This document shows, piece by piece, positions 15,196 to 23,799 of a stretch of DNA of 64,000 nucleotides. The notes under the pieces are model-generated. The model was not told the DNA's origin. It saw only the letters and a list, made by a program, of their open reading frames with translations, and did no database searches. Origin of the DNA: Epsilonproteobacteria bacterium tcs-49. GTDB lineage: Bacteria > Campylobacterota > Campylobacteria > Campylobacterales > Sulfurovaceae. The stretch lies in contig LLYS01000004.1 of NCBI GenBank assembly GCA_002049495.1, positions 124,001-188,000 of the forward strand, given 5' to 3'. Positions within the stretch are counted from its first letter, which is position 1. Every line of letters starts with the position of its first letter. A program made the position numbers and the translations under genes.

Positions 15196-15640
15196 TGACC
15201 TCAAAAATAAACTTTACGGGTTTTTGCTCGGAGCCTTTGACGTCCGCTTTTCCCTGTTTGGTATCCACATCCACCTGTTCGCCGATAATGGTACGGTCGT
15301 TGATCACGTCATAAAGCTTGACGTCTTTGGCAAAGTGGTACTTGTTCTCGTTGGGGTAAAACACCAGCTCCTGGCTCTGTCCGCGGTAGGTACTGTTGTT
15401 TTCCTTGATAAAAAAAGACACGTCCCCGTAGGCTTCATAGCGTTTTGCCGTCCTGTTTTCGTCGAAAAAAACGATCACCCGCGACGCGTTGAGTTCGCTG
15501 GCTTGTTTGAGGATGTTGACCTTTCCGGTAAACTCCGTATAGCCCTTTTGTTCGTCGGCTTGAAAATTCTGCGCCGTTATCTCGATGTTTTCCGCTTGTA
15601 AAAGCCCCAAAAACACACATAAAATGGTTAAGTATCGCAT
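15167..15640 (-). CDS. lptA: LPS transport periplasmic bridge protein LptA (OstA-like)
   Basis: A 157-residue periplasmic protein with a Sec signal (MRYLTILCVFLGLLQA) followed by an OstA-like beta-jellyroll: ITAQNFQADEQKGYTEFTGK, a typical opening, then repeated short strands. LptA carries LPS from the LptBFGC complex to the outer-membrane LptD/E. The ATG at 15640 is preferred to a GTG two codons upstream that overlaps the lptC stop. Lies between lptC and engB, matching Cj0649 of C. jejuni. Confidence 0.9.
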   Translation of the reverse strand: MRYLTILCVFLGLLQAENIEITAQNFQADEQKGYTEFTGKVNILKQASELNASRVIVFFDENRTAKRYEAYGDVSFFIKENNSTYRGQSQELVFYPNENKYHFAKDVKLYDVINDRTIIGEQVDVDTKQGKADVKGSEQKPVKFIFEVNDGQKTDNQ

Positions 15641-15642
15641 TA

Positions 15643-16140
15643 TCACTCTTTTTCTTTCAAGATCGCCCGCACATCCGTAGAGCGGATCGTATTTTGTTCA
15701 TATACTAAATTATCGCCGTAAAAAACATGCTCCCCGTAGGTCGCTTTAAAAGGGCGCAGGGAGCGAAACTGCTCCTTTTCCATATCGTACTTCGCGCTCT
15801 GCGTCGTCAATACCCCGCCCCTGTCGGTCGTAATTATAACATCTTCATCCAGATAGATGGCGTTGTCGAACATTTTGCCCCGTTTGGAGGTGACTTTGTT
15901 CCCTTCCCGATCCCGGGCTTCAAGGGCGTCGATGAGCAGTACCTCGGGGTATTTCTCCCCACTGCTGCCCGCAACTTTGCTTTTAAAGCCCTCCTTGTCC
16001 CACTGGGTCAGGATAAAGGCGCTAAACTCCACCTCTACCCTCTGCTCCTGTGAGCTTTTCGCATAATCTTGGGGTTTGAGCAGATACGCTACCCCCAAAG
16101 CGAATACAAAGGCAAAAGAGAAGAAAAACTCTAGTCGCAT
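15643..16140 (-). CDS. lptC: LPS export protein LptC
   Basis: A 165-residue bitopic protein with one N-terminal membrane helix (MRLEFFFSFAFVFALGVAYLL) and a periplasmic OstA-like domain; GEKYPEVLLIDALEARDREG resembles LptC. It receives LPS from LptFG and passes it to LptA. The start at ATG 16140 lies 10 bases inside the end of kdsC; a TTG two codons earlier is the alternative. The weak sequence family is supported by position, between kdsC and lptA. Confidence 0.85.
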   Translation of the reverse strand: MRLEFFFSFAFVFALGVAYLLKPQDYAKSSQEQRVEVEFSAFILTQWDKEGFKSKVAGSSGEKYPEVLLIDALEARDREGNKVTSKRGKMFDNAIYLDEDVIITTDRGGVLTTQSAKYDMEKEQFRSLRPFKATYGEHVFYGDNLVYEQNTIRSTDVRAILKEKE

Positions 16141-16631
16141 AGCCAATCATTTACAAACCGGTCGGTCAATTCCTCCCGCCGGAAAATCTCTTCGATAAAT
16201 TCCCGTACGGCTCCCTCGCCCCCGTTTTTGGTCAATCTCACCTTGACGTAGGGTTCGATCAGTGCCGAGCCGTCGGCGGGCATGGCGCTCAAGCCGCAGG
16301 CATCGAGCATCTGCAGGTCGTTCAAATCATCCCCGATCGCCGCGGTTTCTTCCAGCGTGATCCCCAGCTTTTCCGTCAATGCCCACAAACACTCCAGCTT
16401 CCTCTTCTGCCCCTGAAACAGGTGCGTAATCCCCAGCTCCTTTGCCCGACGCTCTACGATTTTGGATTGGCGCCCGGTGATGATCGCCGTTTCGATTCCG
16501 TATTTTTGCGCGCTTTTAATCGCCAACCCGTCCTTGACGTTAAAAGCTTTGAGCTCATCCCCCGAGTTGGTATAGATAATCTGCCCGTTTGTCAAGCAGC
16601 CATCCACGTCCAAAACCAGCAGCTTGATCAC
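16131..16631 (-). CDS. kdsC: 3-deoxy-D-manno-octulosonate 8-phosphate phosphatase
   Basis: A 166-residue HAD phosphatase of the KdsC type that makes Kdo for the LPS inner core. HAD motif I is VLDVDGCLTNGQI (D8, D10), motif II TGRQS, and motifs III/IV AAIGDDLNDLQML. The gene begins with GTG overlapping the hisB stop (GTGA). Next to lptC and lptA it links Kdo supply with LPS export. Confidence 0.93.
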   Translation of the reverse strand: MIKLLVLDVDGCLTNGQIIYTNSGDELKAFNVKDGLAIKSAQKYGIETAIITGRQSKIVERRAKELGITHLFQGQKRKLECLWALTEKLGITLEETAAIGDDLNDLQMLDACGLSAMPADGSALIEPYVKVRLTKNGGEGAVREFIEEIFRREELTDRFVNDWLCD

Positions 16632-17200
16632 AGAACACCCTTGGTGCTTGGCGTACTGATACGCTCGTTGGACGCCGTGGCTCTGCGAAGCGCCAGGGCA
16701 AACGCTTTAAATCCCGCCTCGACGATGTGGTGCTTGTTTTTGCCGCGGTTGCATACCAGGTGCATGGTCACCGGCATATTAAACGCCACCGCTTTAAAAA
16801 ACTCCTCCACAAGCTCCGTCTCAAAGCCGCCGATACTCCCCTCAAGGTCCATCTCAAAGTGCAGATACGCGCGGTTGCTCAAATCCATATCGCACGTTAC
16901 GCTGGCCTCATCCATCACCACCGTCCCGTTGCCGAAACGCTCCATCCCCGAAACGGGATAGATCGCTTTATGCAGGGCTTGGCCCAGCACGATACCCACA
17001 TCCTCGACGCTATGGTGGTCATCCACTTCGATATCGCCGTCGCAGGTGACGTTGAGATCGATCAAGGCGTGTTTGGCAAAGCTTTCAAGCATATGATCGA
17101 AAAAGCCCACCTTGGTATCGATGTTGGATCTGCCGCTTCCCCGGAGATCAAGCTCTAGCGTAATGTCGGTCTCTTTTGTTTTTCTCTCAATGGTTATCAT
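16628..17200 (-). CDS. hisB: Imidazoleglycerol-phosphate dehydratase
   Basis: A 190-residue monofunctional HisB for the sixth step of histidine synthesis. The two metal-binding signatures are VDDHHSVEDVGIVLGQ (about 60-75) and, near the end, NRGKNKHHIVEAGFKA. HDLs of bifunctional E. coli type (fused phosphatase) are absent. ATG at 17200 preceded by AGGAAT; a TTG two codons upstream also possible. Inserted between rlpA and the LPS genes, which it overlaps by 4 bases. Confidence 0.96.
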   Translation of the reverse strand: MITIERKTKETDITLELDLRGSGRSNIDTKVGFFDHMLESFAKHALIDLNVTCDGDIEVDDHHSVEDVGIVLGQALHKAIYPVSGMERFGNGTVVMDEASVTCDMDLSNRAYLHFEMDLEGSIGGFETELVEEFFKAVAFNMPVTMHLVCNRGKNKHHIVEAGFKAFALALRRATASNERISTPSTKGVL

Positions 17201-17214
17201 GGTCAATTCCTAGT

Positions 17215-18105
17215 TTACTGTTTTACTAAAAAAGCGCCGTCATGGCGGCCCTTTTGAATAAATTCCCTCGCTTCGGCTTCACTTTTAAAGCCCCCTACCA
17301 TCACTTTAAACAAACCGTTTTGCTCTTCGATCTTTGAGGCGTATTTCAAAGGAATAGCCAACTTTTCCTGCTGAAACAGCCGCGCACGCTCCAGCGTACT
17401 AAAGGATCCCACCTGTACAAGCAGAGGTTGTTCCGTTTTTTTCGATTCCCGCGCATCGTCGCGCTTGAGGGGCCGTATCTGCTCCAGAGCCCGCTTCGGC
17501 TCCGCTTTTTTGACGATACGCGGAGCACTTCCGCCCTGCCCCTTGGGCCAGTGGGCGTCGTCGACGCCTACCACCGTCAGCCGTACCCTGGCCGTACCTT
17601 TTTTATGTACCCCCAGTTTTCTTCCGGCAAGGTAGGAAAGATCCAGTATTCGCTGCTTGACAAAGGGCCCTCTGTCGTTGATGCGCACGATGATACTCCG
17701 CCCGTTTTCCAAATTGTCCACTTTGACCTTTGTGTGCATGGGCCACGTTTTGTGCGCCGCGGTCAAATCATACATATCGTACGTTTCCCCCGAGCTGGTT
17801 TTATTGCCGTGAAAATTGGGCCCGTACCAGCTTGCGACACCGGTCATCGTCTCCCCCACCTCCACTTTGCGGGGGTAGTATTTCACGCCGAAAACGCTGT
17901 AGGGTCTCAGCGTCGCCCTGTGCACCGCTTTACGTTTTGAGGCGCTTTGGTACTTGTAGGAATCGGAACCGCTGCTTTGCGAACCGGAAAAGATCCCGCC
18001 GTAGGAACTTACGCCCGTGTATGAGCCCATCGAGCCGCTGCCGCAGCCGCTGAGGAAAAAAGCGGCGATGACGGGCAGCAGCCACGCACACCTAGTTGGA
18101 TACAA
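17215..18105 (-). CDS. rlpA: RlpA-family septal lytic transglycosylase lipoprotein with SPOR domain
   Basis: A 296-residue lipoprotein: the signal peptide ends in the lipobox LSGC (about 18-21), a double-psi beta-barrel domain (about 80-175, with GVASWYGPNFHGNKTSSGE and VRINDRGPFVKQRILDLS) and a C-terminal SPOR domain (about 225-296) that binds denuded glycan. RlpA cuts naked glycan strands at septa in some bacteria. The only suitable start is TTG at 18105, inside the 3' end of mltD (14-base overlap). Equivalent to Cj0646. Confidence 0.9.
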   Translation of the reverse strand: MYPTRCAWLLPVIAAFFLSGCGSGSMGSYTGVSSYGGIFSGSQSSGSDSYKYQSASKRKAVHRATLRPYSVFGVKYYPRKVEVGETMTGVASWYGPNFHGNKTSSGETYDMYDLTAAHKTWPMHTKVKVDNLENGRSIIVRINDRGPFVKQRILDLSYLAGRKLGVHKKGTARVRLTVVGVDDAHWPKGQGGSAPRIVKKAEPKRALEQIRPLKRDDARESKKTEQPLLVQVGSFSTLERARLFQQEKLAIPLKYASKIEEQNGLFKVMVGGFKSEAEAREFIQKGRHDGAFLVKQ

Positions 18106-19309
18106 CTAACTTTTCCCCCCGATAGATCGTATTGCCGCTTATGTTGTTCATCTCTTTGAGTTTGGAGACGCTGACTTTGAACTTGCGCGCGATCGTTGAG
18201 AGGGTATCCCCGCTTTGCACCCGGTAAAAATCGGGGTGGAGGCGCTTGTAGTTTTTCTTGGAAACGGGGATGATCAACCGCTGCTTGGGATAGATGATAC
18301 TGCTGTGCAGCTTGTTAAACTCCTTGACCATCTTGTAACTCACCCCGTACTTCCTGGAGATCGCCCCGAGGGTGTCGCCGCTTTTGACCGTATGGACCAT
18401 AAAAAAGCTTTTCATATCGCTGCTTTTGTAATACGCTTTGAAATCGGCCAGATTCATATAGGGGATATAGATACTGTAGCGCTTCTCATCGGGCGGAGTC
18501 AAACCGTATCGGAGGTGCGGATTATAGGTTTGCAGGTCGCTTTTGTTGACTTTGATGATTTCGGAGATACGCTCCAGGCTTTCCCCGCCGGGTACGCTTA
18601 CTTTTGCCAGCGAATAGGCTTCGCCCCTGTTCATCAGGTAATCAAAATCGGAATTGAGCAGCAGCTCCTCGTTTTGCGAAATCATCGCCAGGTGCACGAT
18701 CTTTTTGATATAGTTGCGCGTCTCCCTGGGCAGATACTTTTTGACCGGATCGATCAGCGTCAGCAGATCGTCGCTGCCCGCTTTTCTGATCGCCCAGGCA
18801 ACGCGCCCCTCTCCGCAGTTATATGCCAAGGCGGCCAGATACCATTTGCCGAAACGCCCGTGCAGATCCTTGAGGTAGTTGATCGCCGCTTTTGTAGATT
18901 TCACCGGATCACGGCGCTCGTCGACGTAGGTGTCGATCCGCAACCCGAAACGTTTGGCGGTATAGGGCATGAATTGCCACAAGCCCGAAGCGCGCTTGGA
19001 GGAGTAAGCTTTGAGGCTAAAGCCCGATTCCGCCATCGCCATATACAAAAACAGATCGGGGATATCCGCTTCCCTGATCATCTGCCGCACCATGGGCACG
19101 AAGGCAAATCCGCGGCTCATGGCCCGAAAATAGTTCCTTTGGGCACTGTTTTTATAGGGGTTTTCAAAATTGACGTAGAGGGTACTGTTGATAAAGGAGG
19201 GATCGATATCCAGCGTCGTTAAAATCTCCGCTTTATCGTGGTGGTCTCTGGTTTCGATAAACCCAAAGGAGAGTGTTATACAGGTTAAAAATATCACTAT
19301 CTGTTTCAA
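18092..19309 (-). CDS. mltD: Membrane-bound lytic murein transglycosylase, MltD type, with LysM repeats
   Basis: A 405-residue periplasmic enzyme. After a signal peptide (about 1-17) comes an SLT domain with catalytic Glu in MAMAESGFSLKAYSSKRASG and the following LWQFMPYTAKRFGL. The C-terminal half has two good LysM domains (SGDTLGAISRKYGVSYK, SGDTLSTIARKFKVSVS) and one weaker one before them. It starts at TTG preceded by AGGAA. It cleaves glycan to 1,6-anhydro products and shares an operon with rlpA, another glycan-cutting protein. Confidence 0.93.
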   Translation of the reverse strand: MKQIVIFLTCITLSFGFIETRDHHDKAEILTTLDIDPSFINSTLYVNFENPYKNSAQRNYFRAMSRGFAFVPMVRQMIREADIPDLFLYMAMAESGFSLKAYSSKRASGLWQFMPYTAKRFGLRIDTYVDERRDPVKSTKAAINYLKDLHGRFGKWYLAALAYNCGEGRVAWAIRKAGSDDLLTLIDPVKKYLPRETRNYIKKIVHLAMISQNEELLLNSDFDYLMNRGEAYSLAKVSVPGGESLERISEIIKVNKSDLQTYNPHLRYGLTPPDEKRYSIYIPYMNLADFKAYYKSSDMKSFFMVHTVKSGDTLGAISRKYGVSYKMVKEFNKLHSSIIYPKQRLIIPVSKKNYKRLHPDFYRVQSGDTLSTIARKFKVSVSKLKEMNNISGNTIYRGEKLVVSN

Positions 19310-19350
19310 TGTTCATTCCTACTTGTTGATCTGTTTTTTCAAATCTTCTA

Positions 19351-20139
19351 TTATACCGAATCCAGGGTCGCAAACGCTTTAAAAAGTGTTTTTGTATTAT
19401 CCAGAATCTGTTTTTCCAAAACTTCGGTTTCCATATGGCGGGTTTGGGCGATCTTTTCAAGCACATAGGTAGTGTATGCGGGTTCGTTACGTTTGCCCCT
19501 GTAGGGGTGCGGCGTCAGGTAGGGAGCATCGGTTTCAAGCAGCAGCTTCTCCAGGGGGATTTCCGGCAGTATCTCCACCAGTTTTTTGGCGTTTTTAAAC
19601 GTCGCCACCCCGCCGATACCGAAATAGCAGTTGCGTTTACTCAAATCCAGCAGGTGGGGGCTGGCGTTGTAACAGTGCAAAACGGCGTCTTTGGCGTCAT
19701 TTTCAAGCATGATCTGTTTCGAAATATCGTTGGCTTCTCTAATGTGGATAATCAGCGGCATCCCGTGGCGGTTGGCCAATCGGATATGTTTGGCAAACAC
19801 CTCCTGCTGCACCGCCTTTTCCTCCGCTTTTTCCCCCTCATCTTCGGGCAAGCGGAAATAATCCATACCGCATTCGCCTACGGCGATGCATTTGGGATCG
19901 CTTAAAAACTCTTTCAGATAGGTTTCGTCATACTCCCTGGCGTGGTAGGGGTGTACCCCCGCGGCAAAGTACATATTGTCGTGTTCATGGGCGATCTTTT
20001 GCGCTTTGGGCAAATCCTTGGGATCGGCCCCGGGAAGAATAAACCCGCGAACGCCGCTGTCGTACGCCCGCTGCAAAACCTCCTCCAAATCTTCGTCAAA
20101 CTTGCTGCTGTCAAGGTGGCAATGGGTATCGATGATCAT
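19351..20139 (-). CDS. tatD: TatD-family metal-dependent hydrolase/DNase
   Basis: A 262-residue TIM-barrel amidohydrolase relative. Metal-binding motif DTHCHLD opens the protein; AVGECGMDYFR, IHIREAN, LHCYNAS and LLETDAPYLTPHP follow in order. TatD proteins are 3'-5' nucleases with roles in DNA repair and quality control. First gene before mltD in the series, as Cj0644. SD GGAGAG before the ATG. Confidence 0.95.
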   Translation of the reverse strand: MIIDTHCHLDSSKFDEDLEEVLQRAYDSGVRGFILPGADPKDLPKAQKIAHEHDNMYFAAGVHPYHAREYDETYLKEFLSDPKCIAVGECGMDYFRLPEDEGEKAEEKAVQQEVFAKHIRLANRHGMPLIIHIREANDISKQIMLENDAKDAVLHCYNASPHLLDLSKRNCYFGIGGVATFKNAKKLVEILPEIPLEKLLLETDAPYLTPHPYRGKRNEPAYTTYVLEKIAQTRHMETEVLEKQILDNTKTLFKAFATLDSV

Positions 20140-20169
20140 ACTGTTATATCTCTCCTTTTTCGGGCAAAA

Positions 20170-20355
20170 CTATTCGCCCAGTAATCTGTCCAAAAAACTT
20201 TTTTTCTTCTTTTTCTCTTCATGGGGTTTGGTACGTTCATCCACAAAATCTTTATCCGGTTTGTAACGGTTTTCGTCAAACTCCACGTGGCGCTTTTTTC
20301 GCTCTTTGATCTTTTTTCCGTCCGTTGATCCAAAGGCATTTTGGGGCATACACAT
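20170..20355 (-). CDS. Small charged hypothetical protein
   Basis: A 61-residue, strongly basic and acidic protein beginning MCMPQNAFGS and ending in KKKKKSFLDRLLGE. No domain recognised; the tail could form an amphipathic helix. The start is set by a strong SD (AGGAGGT) 5 bases before the ATG at 20355; an in-frame ATG 30 bases further upstream has no such site. It lies 30 bp before tatD on the same strand. Function unknown. Confidence 0.7.
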   Translation of the reverse strand: MCMPQNAFGSTDGKKIKERKKRHVEFDENRYKPDKDFVDERTKPHEEKKKKKSFLDRLLGE

Positions 20356-20402
20356 ACTGTACCTCCTGTAAGCTGCATCTATCATCTATAAAAGATCGGC
20401 AT

Positions 20403-21311
20403 TTAAAGCGGAAGATAAACCTTGTCACACATCTCGGCGTACTCCTTCGCGCACTGCGAATCCAGGGTTATCCCGCCCCCGCTTTTGTATACCAGACCCC
20501 GCTTTTGCCGTTCAATATAGCGGATCAAAACACAGCTGTCAAGGCTTTTGCCGTCGTAGACACCGAAAACTCCCGTAAAAAACCCCCGGTCGTACCCCTC
20601 TACCCGTTTGATAATATCGCAGCAGCTTTTCTTGGGCGTTCCGGTAATACTGCCCGCGGGCAGCATCGCATCGAATATCTCCCCCAGGTTTTCTTTCCAA
20701 TCGGGCATCTGCGCTTTGATTTCGCTGCTTGCCTGCAGCAGATCGCCTACCTGTTCAAGGTAGCGAAAGCGCTTGACCCGCACCTTGTGCGCCCTGATCC
20801 CCAGGTCGTTTCGCAAAAGATCGACGATCATCGTATGTTCGGCGAGCTCCTTGGGATCATCCAGCAGCTTGCGCCTGGCATCCCTTTGCGCAGCTTTGAT
20901 CGTACCTTTCATGGGGTAGGTGGCGATCGTGTCTTTGTCTATACGGATAAAACTTTCGGGAGAGAAACTGACAAAACGGTCGCGCAGCCACACCTTGTAG
21001 CGCGCTTTCGCAAGCCCGAAGATCTCCGCAAGCGACACCTCGGTGTGCAGTTGCGAGGGGAAAGTCAAATTCATCAGATAGGTATTGCCCCCTTTGATCT
21101 GCTCGATCACTTCGTTAAAAGCTTTTTCATAGCGGGTGTAGGAAACGGGGGTAAAATCCAAAGGCTGCGACTTTGTGGAGGAAAGGCTGGAGCGTTCAAA
21201 AGCGATTTTATCCAGGGCGTCCAGGGGTTCGACGATCACTTCGGATTTGTCGTAACTGATCACAAAAGCAAAGGGGATGCCCGCTTTTGCGTAGTAGCTC
21301 AGCCGCTGCAT
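20403..21311 (-). CDS. pabB: Aminodeoxychorismate synthase component I
   Basis: A 302-residue chorismate-binding enzyme that aminates chorismate to 4-amino-4-deoxychorismate for folate. Motifs: FSPESFIRI, YPMKGTIKA, the Mg-binding EHTMIVDLLRNDLG, and AGSITGTPKKS. At about 300 residues it lacks most of the N-terminal domain of E. coli PabB, as is usual for this phylum. Start ATG overlaps the pyrB stop (TAATG), so the two are translationally coupled. The PITGTPK-type motif here reads SITGTPK. Confidence 0.9.
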   Translation of the reverse strand: MQRLSYYAKAGIPFAFVISYDKSEVIVEPLDALDKIAFERSSLSSTKSQPLDFTPVSYTRYEKAFNEVIEQIKGGNTYLMNLTFPSQLHTEVSLAEIFGLAKARYKVWLRDRFVSFSPESFIRIDKDTIATYPMKGTIKAAQRDARRKLLDDPKELAEHTMIVDLLRNDLGIRAHKVRVKRFRYLEQVGDLLQASSEIKAQMPDWKENLGEIFDAMLPAGSITGTPKKSCCDIIKRVEGYDRGFFTGVFGVYDGKSLDSCVLIRYIERQKRGLVYKSGGGITLDSQCAKEYAEMCDKVYLPL

Positions 21312-22183
21312 TATCCCAAAACGGTTTTTTTCAGCACCGCCATGCGTACGGCCACGCCGTTTTTGACCTGATCCAGGACTTTACAGCGCGGATCATCCAT
21401 CATCGCATCGTCGATATCCACGTTTCTATGCACCGGTCCCGGATGCAAAAGCAAAATATCGCGATCGCCAAATAACTCTTTCGTGATGCAGTAATCGCTG
21501 GCATAATCTTTCAAACTGCCGTAGATGGGATGATCGTGGCGCTCGGTCTGGGTCCGCAGGCTCATCACGATATCCACTTCATCGATCACCTCCTGCAAGC
21601 TGTAGCTGGTGCGCAGTCGGGTATGGGGCAAAAAATGCGGCGGGGCTACGAGGATCACCTCCAACCCGAAGCGCCGCAGGAGCTTGATGTTGCTGTTTGC
21701 CACGCGGGAGTTTTTGATATCCCCTACGATAGCGATCTTTCTGCCCTCGAGCCGGCGAAAGTGCTGCTTGATGGTAAACAGGTCCAAAAGCGCCTGTGTA
21801 GGATGGGCGTGTGCCCCGTCGCCGGCATTGAGAATGGGGGTATCGATCATATTTGCCAGCAGCTCCGGAGTCCCCGAATGCTGATGGCGCACGATGATCG
21901 CGTCGGGTCCCATAATCGCAAGGTTCTTGGCCGTATCGTTGAGGGTTTCGCCCTTTTTGGTAGAGCTTTGCGCCACGTCCAGGTGCACCACTTCCGCCCC
22001 CAACCGTTTTGCCGCCACTTCAAAACTGCTGCGCGTTCTGGTGGAGTTTTCGAAAAAAAGCGTCAGGATCAGCTTGTTGTGCAGCAATCGGTGCTGCTTC
22101 GTATCCAGAAACTCCCTCGCGTCTTCAAAGAGCCCCTCGATCTCGCTTACGGTCAAATCGGTCGTATCTAACAAATGGCGCAT
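21311..22183 (-). CDS. pyrB: Aspartate carbamoyltransferase catalytic chain
   Basis: A 290-residue ATCase catalytic subunit for the first committed pyrimidine step. Carbamoyl-phosphate loop [20 protein letters not shown] (about 46-65), the 80s loop [12 protein letters not shown], and the aspartate-binding [10 protein letters not shown] followed by [15 protein letters not shown]. No regulatory pyrI is next to it. It overlaps pabB by 1 base and follows a small secreted protein gene. Confidence 0.97.
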   Translation of the reverse strand: MRHLLDTTDLTVSEIEGLFEDAREFLDTKQHRLLHNKLILTLFFENSTRTRSSFEVAAKRLGAEVVHLDVAQSSTKKGETLNDTAKNLAIMGPDAIIVRHQHSGTPELLANMIDTPILNAGDGAHAHPTQALLDLFTIKQHFRRLEGRKIAIVGDIKNSRVANSNIKLLRRFGLEVILVAPPHFLPHTRLRTSYSLQEVIDEVDIVMSLRTQTERHDHPIYGSLKDYASDYCITKELFGDRDILLLHPGPVHRNVDIDDAMMDDPRCKVLDQVKNGVAVRMAVLKKTVLG

Positions 22184-22195
22184 ATCTTTTCCCCT

Positions 22196-22411
22196 TTACC
22201 ACGAGACCGGCTGATCTTTGCCGCCGTTTTCACTCTTGTGTTTTTTCCGCTTTTCAAACTTCTCCATACAGGCCGCCCGCTCCTCGGGAGTCATCTCCAC
22301 CTTCAAGCCGGGCGTTTGGGTGCTATTGTTGTCTGCGGCCGTATGACCCTTGAAATGATCCGCCGCTGCTACGGTTACACAAAGTATCAATCCTGCTATC
22401 CATCGTTGCAT
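22196..22411 (-). CDS. Small secreted hypothetical protein
   Basis: A 71-residue protein with a clear signal peptide (about 1-17, ending TVAAA) and a short charged mature part containing MTPEERAACMEKFEKRKKH, probably one helix. It has one Cys. It precedes pyrB by 12 bp and could be periplasmic. No family recognised; similar small EER-repeat-like proteins occur near metal or oxidase genes, but nothing here supports that. Confidence 0.65.
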   Translation of the reverse strand: MQRWIAGLILCVTVAAADHFKGHTAADNNSTQTPGLKVEMTPEERAACMEKFEKRKKHKSENGGKDQPVSW

Positions 22412-22446
22412 CGCGTTATCCCGTTTGTCAAAATAGTTACGCTATT

Positions 22447-23196
22447 TTAGCGAAAATCCTCGTAGTTTGTGTTGAAGCAGTGGCACACCTCGCCGCCGAA
22501 ACGGATCGTCTCGCCGCACTTTTGCAAAAGCAGCCGCTCTTTGCTTTTGGGAACGGCGGTGATCTTTTCGGCCAACAGTTTTTGCTTTAGCCCCTCTACG
22601 AAACACGCCGCCATTCCGGTTCCGCACGCTTGTGTCTCATCCTCGACTCCGCGTTCATAGGTACGCACGTGAAGCTGTCCCCCTTTGACGGTGCAGATAT
22701 TGACGTTGGCGTTGTATTTGCGGCGCAGCCGTCTCGCTTCCTCCAGATCAAAGGTTTCGATGCCGTCTCTAAAAGAGACCAGATGGGGTACCCCCGTATC
22801 AAGCAGCACCCACTCTTTGCCCCCTTCGACGATCTTGTCCCGCATATATTGCGGCGGGGTCAGATCGGAAAGGACAAAATTATCCTCCACCCGGGCTTCG
22901 ATCACGCCCGCTACGGTCAAAAAGGCCATCTTTTCCCCGGCCAAGCCGTTACGGTACGCATAGTGGGCGGTCGCGCGGCTGGCGTTGCCGCACATCTCCG
23001 CCGCGGTACCGTCGCTGTTGTAAAACTCCCACTCAAAATCATACTTATCATGGGGAACAAGCACCACGAGGCCGTCGGCACCGATGCCAGAATGGCGATC
23101 ACACAGTTTTACGGCAAGTTTCGAGCGATCTCTTTTGACAAAGGTGTGGCAGATAATAAAATCGTTGCCGCTGGCGTTGTATTTACTCAGTTGCAT
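22447..23196 (-). CDS. dapF: Diaminopimelate epimerase
   Basis: A 249-residue PLP-independent racemase converting LL- to meso-diaminopimelate for peptidoglycan and lysine. Both catalytic cysteines are in their usual settings: MCGNASRA (with EMCGN) and QACGTGMAAC. The N-terminal YNASGNDFI is typical. It is 10 bp downstream of coaE on the same strand. A second enzyme of the same pathway (dapC) is at 39446. Confidence 0.97.
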   Translation of the reverse strand: MQLSKYNASGNDFIICHTFVKRDRSKLAVKLCDRHSGIGADGLVVLVPHDKYDFEWEFYNSDGTAAEMCGNASRATAHYAYRNGLAGEKMAFLTVAGVIEARVEDNFVLSDLTPPQYMRDKIVEGGKEWVLLDTGVPHLVSFRDGIETFDLEEARRLRRKYNANVNICTVKGGQLHVRTYERGVEDETQACGTGMAACFVEGLKQKLLAEKITAVPKSKERLLLQKCGETIRFGGEVCHCFNTNYEDFR

Positions 23197-23205
23197 TCTC
23201 TTCCT

Positions 23206-23799
23206 TTAGTTGAAGTCATGCGCAAGCTGCTGTTTGATCCGCTCGCACTCATGCTGCAGATGGACGATATCTTTGCTATTGTCGATCACATAGGTCGCCA
23301 TACGCTTTTTCTTTTCGATATCAAGCTGCACGTTTATGCGTTTGCGCGCCTGCTCTTCACTCAAGCCGTCGCGCTTCATCAACCGCTGCAGCTGCACCTC
23401 TTGCGGGGCATAAACGACGATGGAGCGCTCTATGGGGTAGCTTTGCTTTTCAAAAAAGAGCGGAATATCGATCAGGTAGGGCTTTTTAAAGCGATCCTGG
23501 GCTTCGCTTTGCCGTTTGATCTCTTCAAAAATCAGCGGGTGGATAAAACCCTCCAACTCTTTGCGCTTCTTTTCGTCGGCAAAGACGATACCGCCGATAT
23601 GCCTCCGGTCGGCTTTACCCTCCTTTTTTGCCCCCTCGCCGAACATTGCGACCAAGCGGTCAACCTTTTCATCCAAAAGTTTATGGGTTACGGCATCGGC
23701 GTCGATGATGCGAAACCCCAACAGTTTGAGCATCGTACAAGCCGTACTTTTGCCCGTACCGATACTGCCCGTAAGCGCGACCGCGTACGCAAAAGCCAT
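23206..23799 (-). CDS. coaE: Dephospho-CoA kinase
   Basis: A 197-residue P-loop kinase for the last step of CoA synthesis. P-loop is LTGSIGTGKSTAC (about 9-21), followed by IIDADAVTHKLLDE and YLIDIPLFFEK. It overlaps the speE-like gene by one base, a pairing that is also found in H. pylori (HP0831-HP0832, recalled from memory). Confidence 0.96.
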   Translation of the reverse strand: MAFAYAVALTGSIGTGKSTACTMLKLLGFRIIDADAVTHKLLDEKVDRLVAMFGEGAKKEGKADRRHIGGIVFADEKKRKELEGFIHPLIFEEIKRQSEAQDRFKKPYLIDIPLFFEKQSYPIERSIVVYAPQEVQLQRLMKRDGLSEEQARKRINVQLDIEKKKRMATYVIDNSKDIVHLQHECERIKQQLAHDFN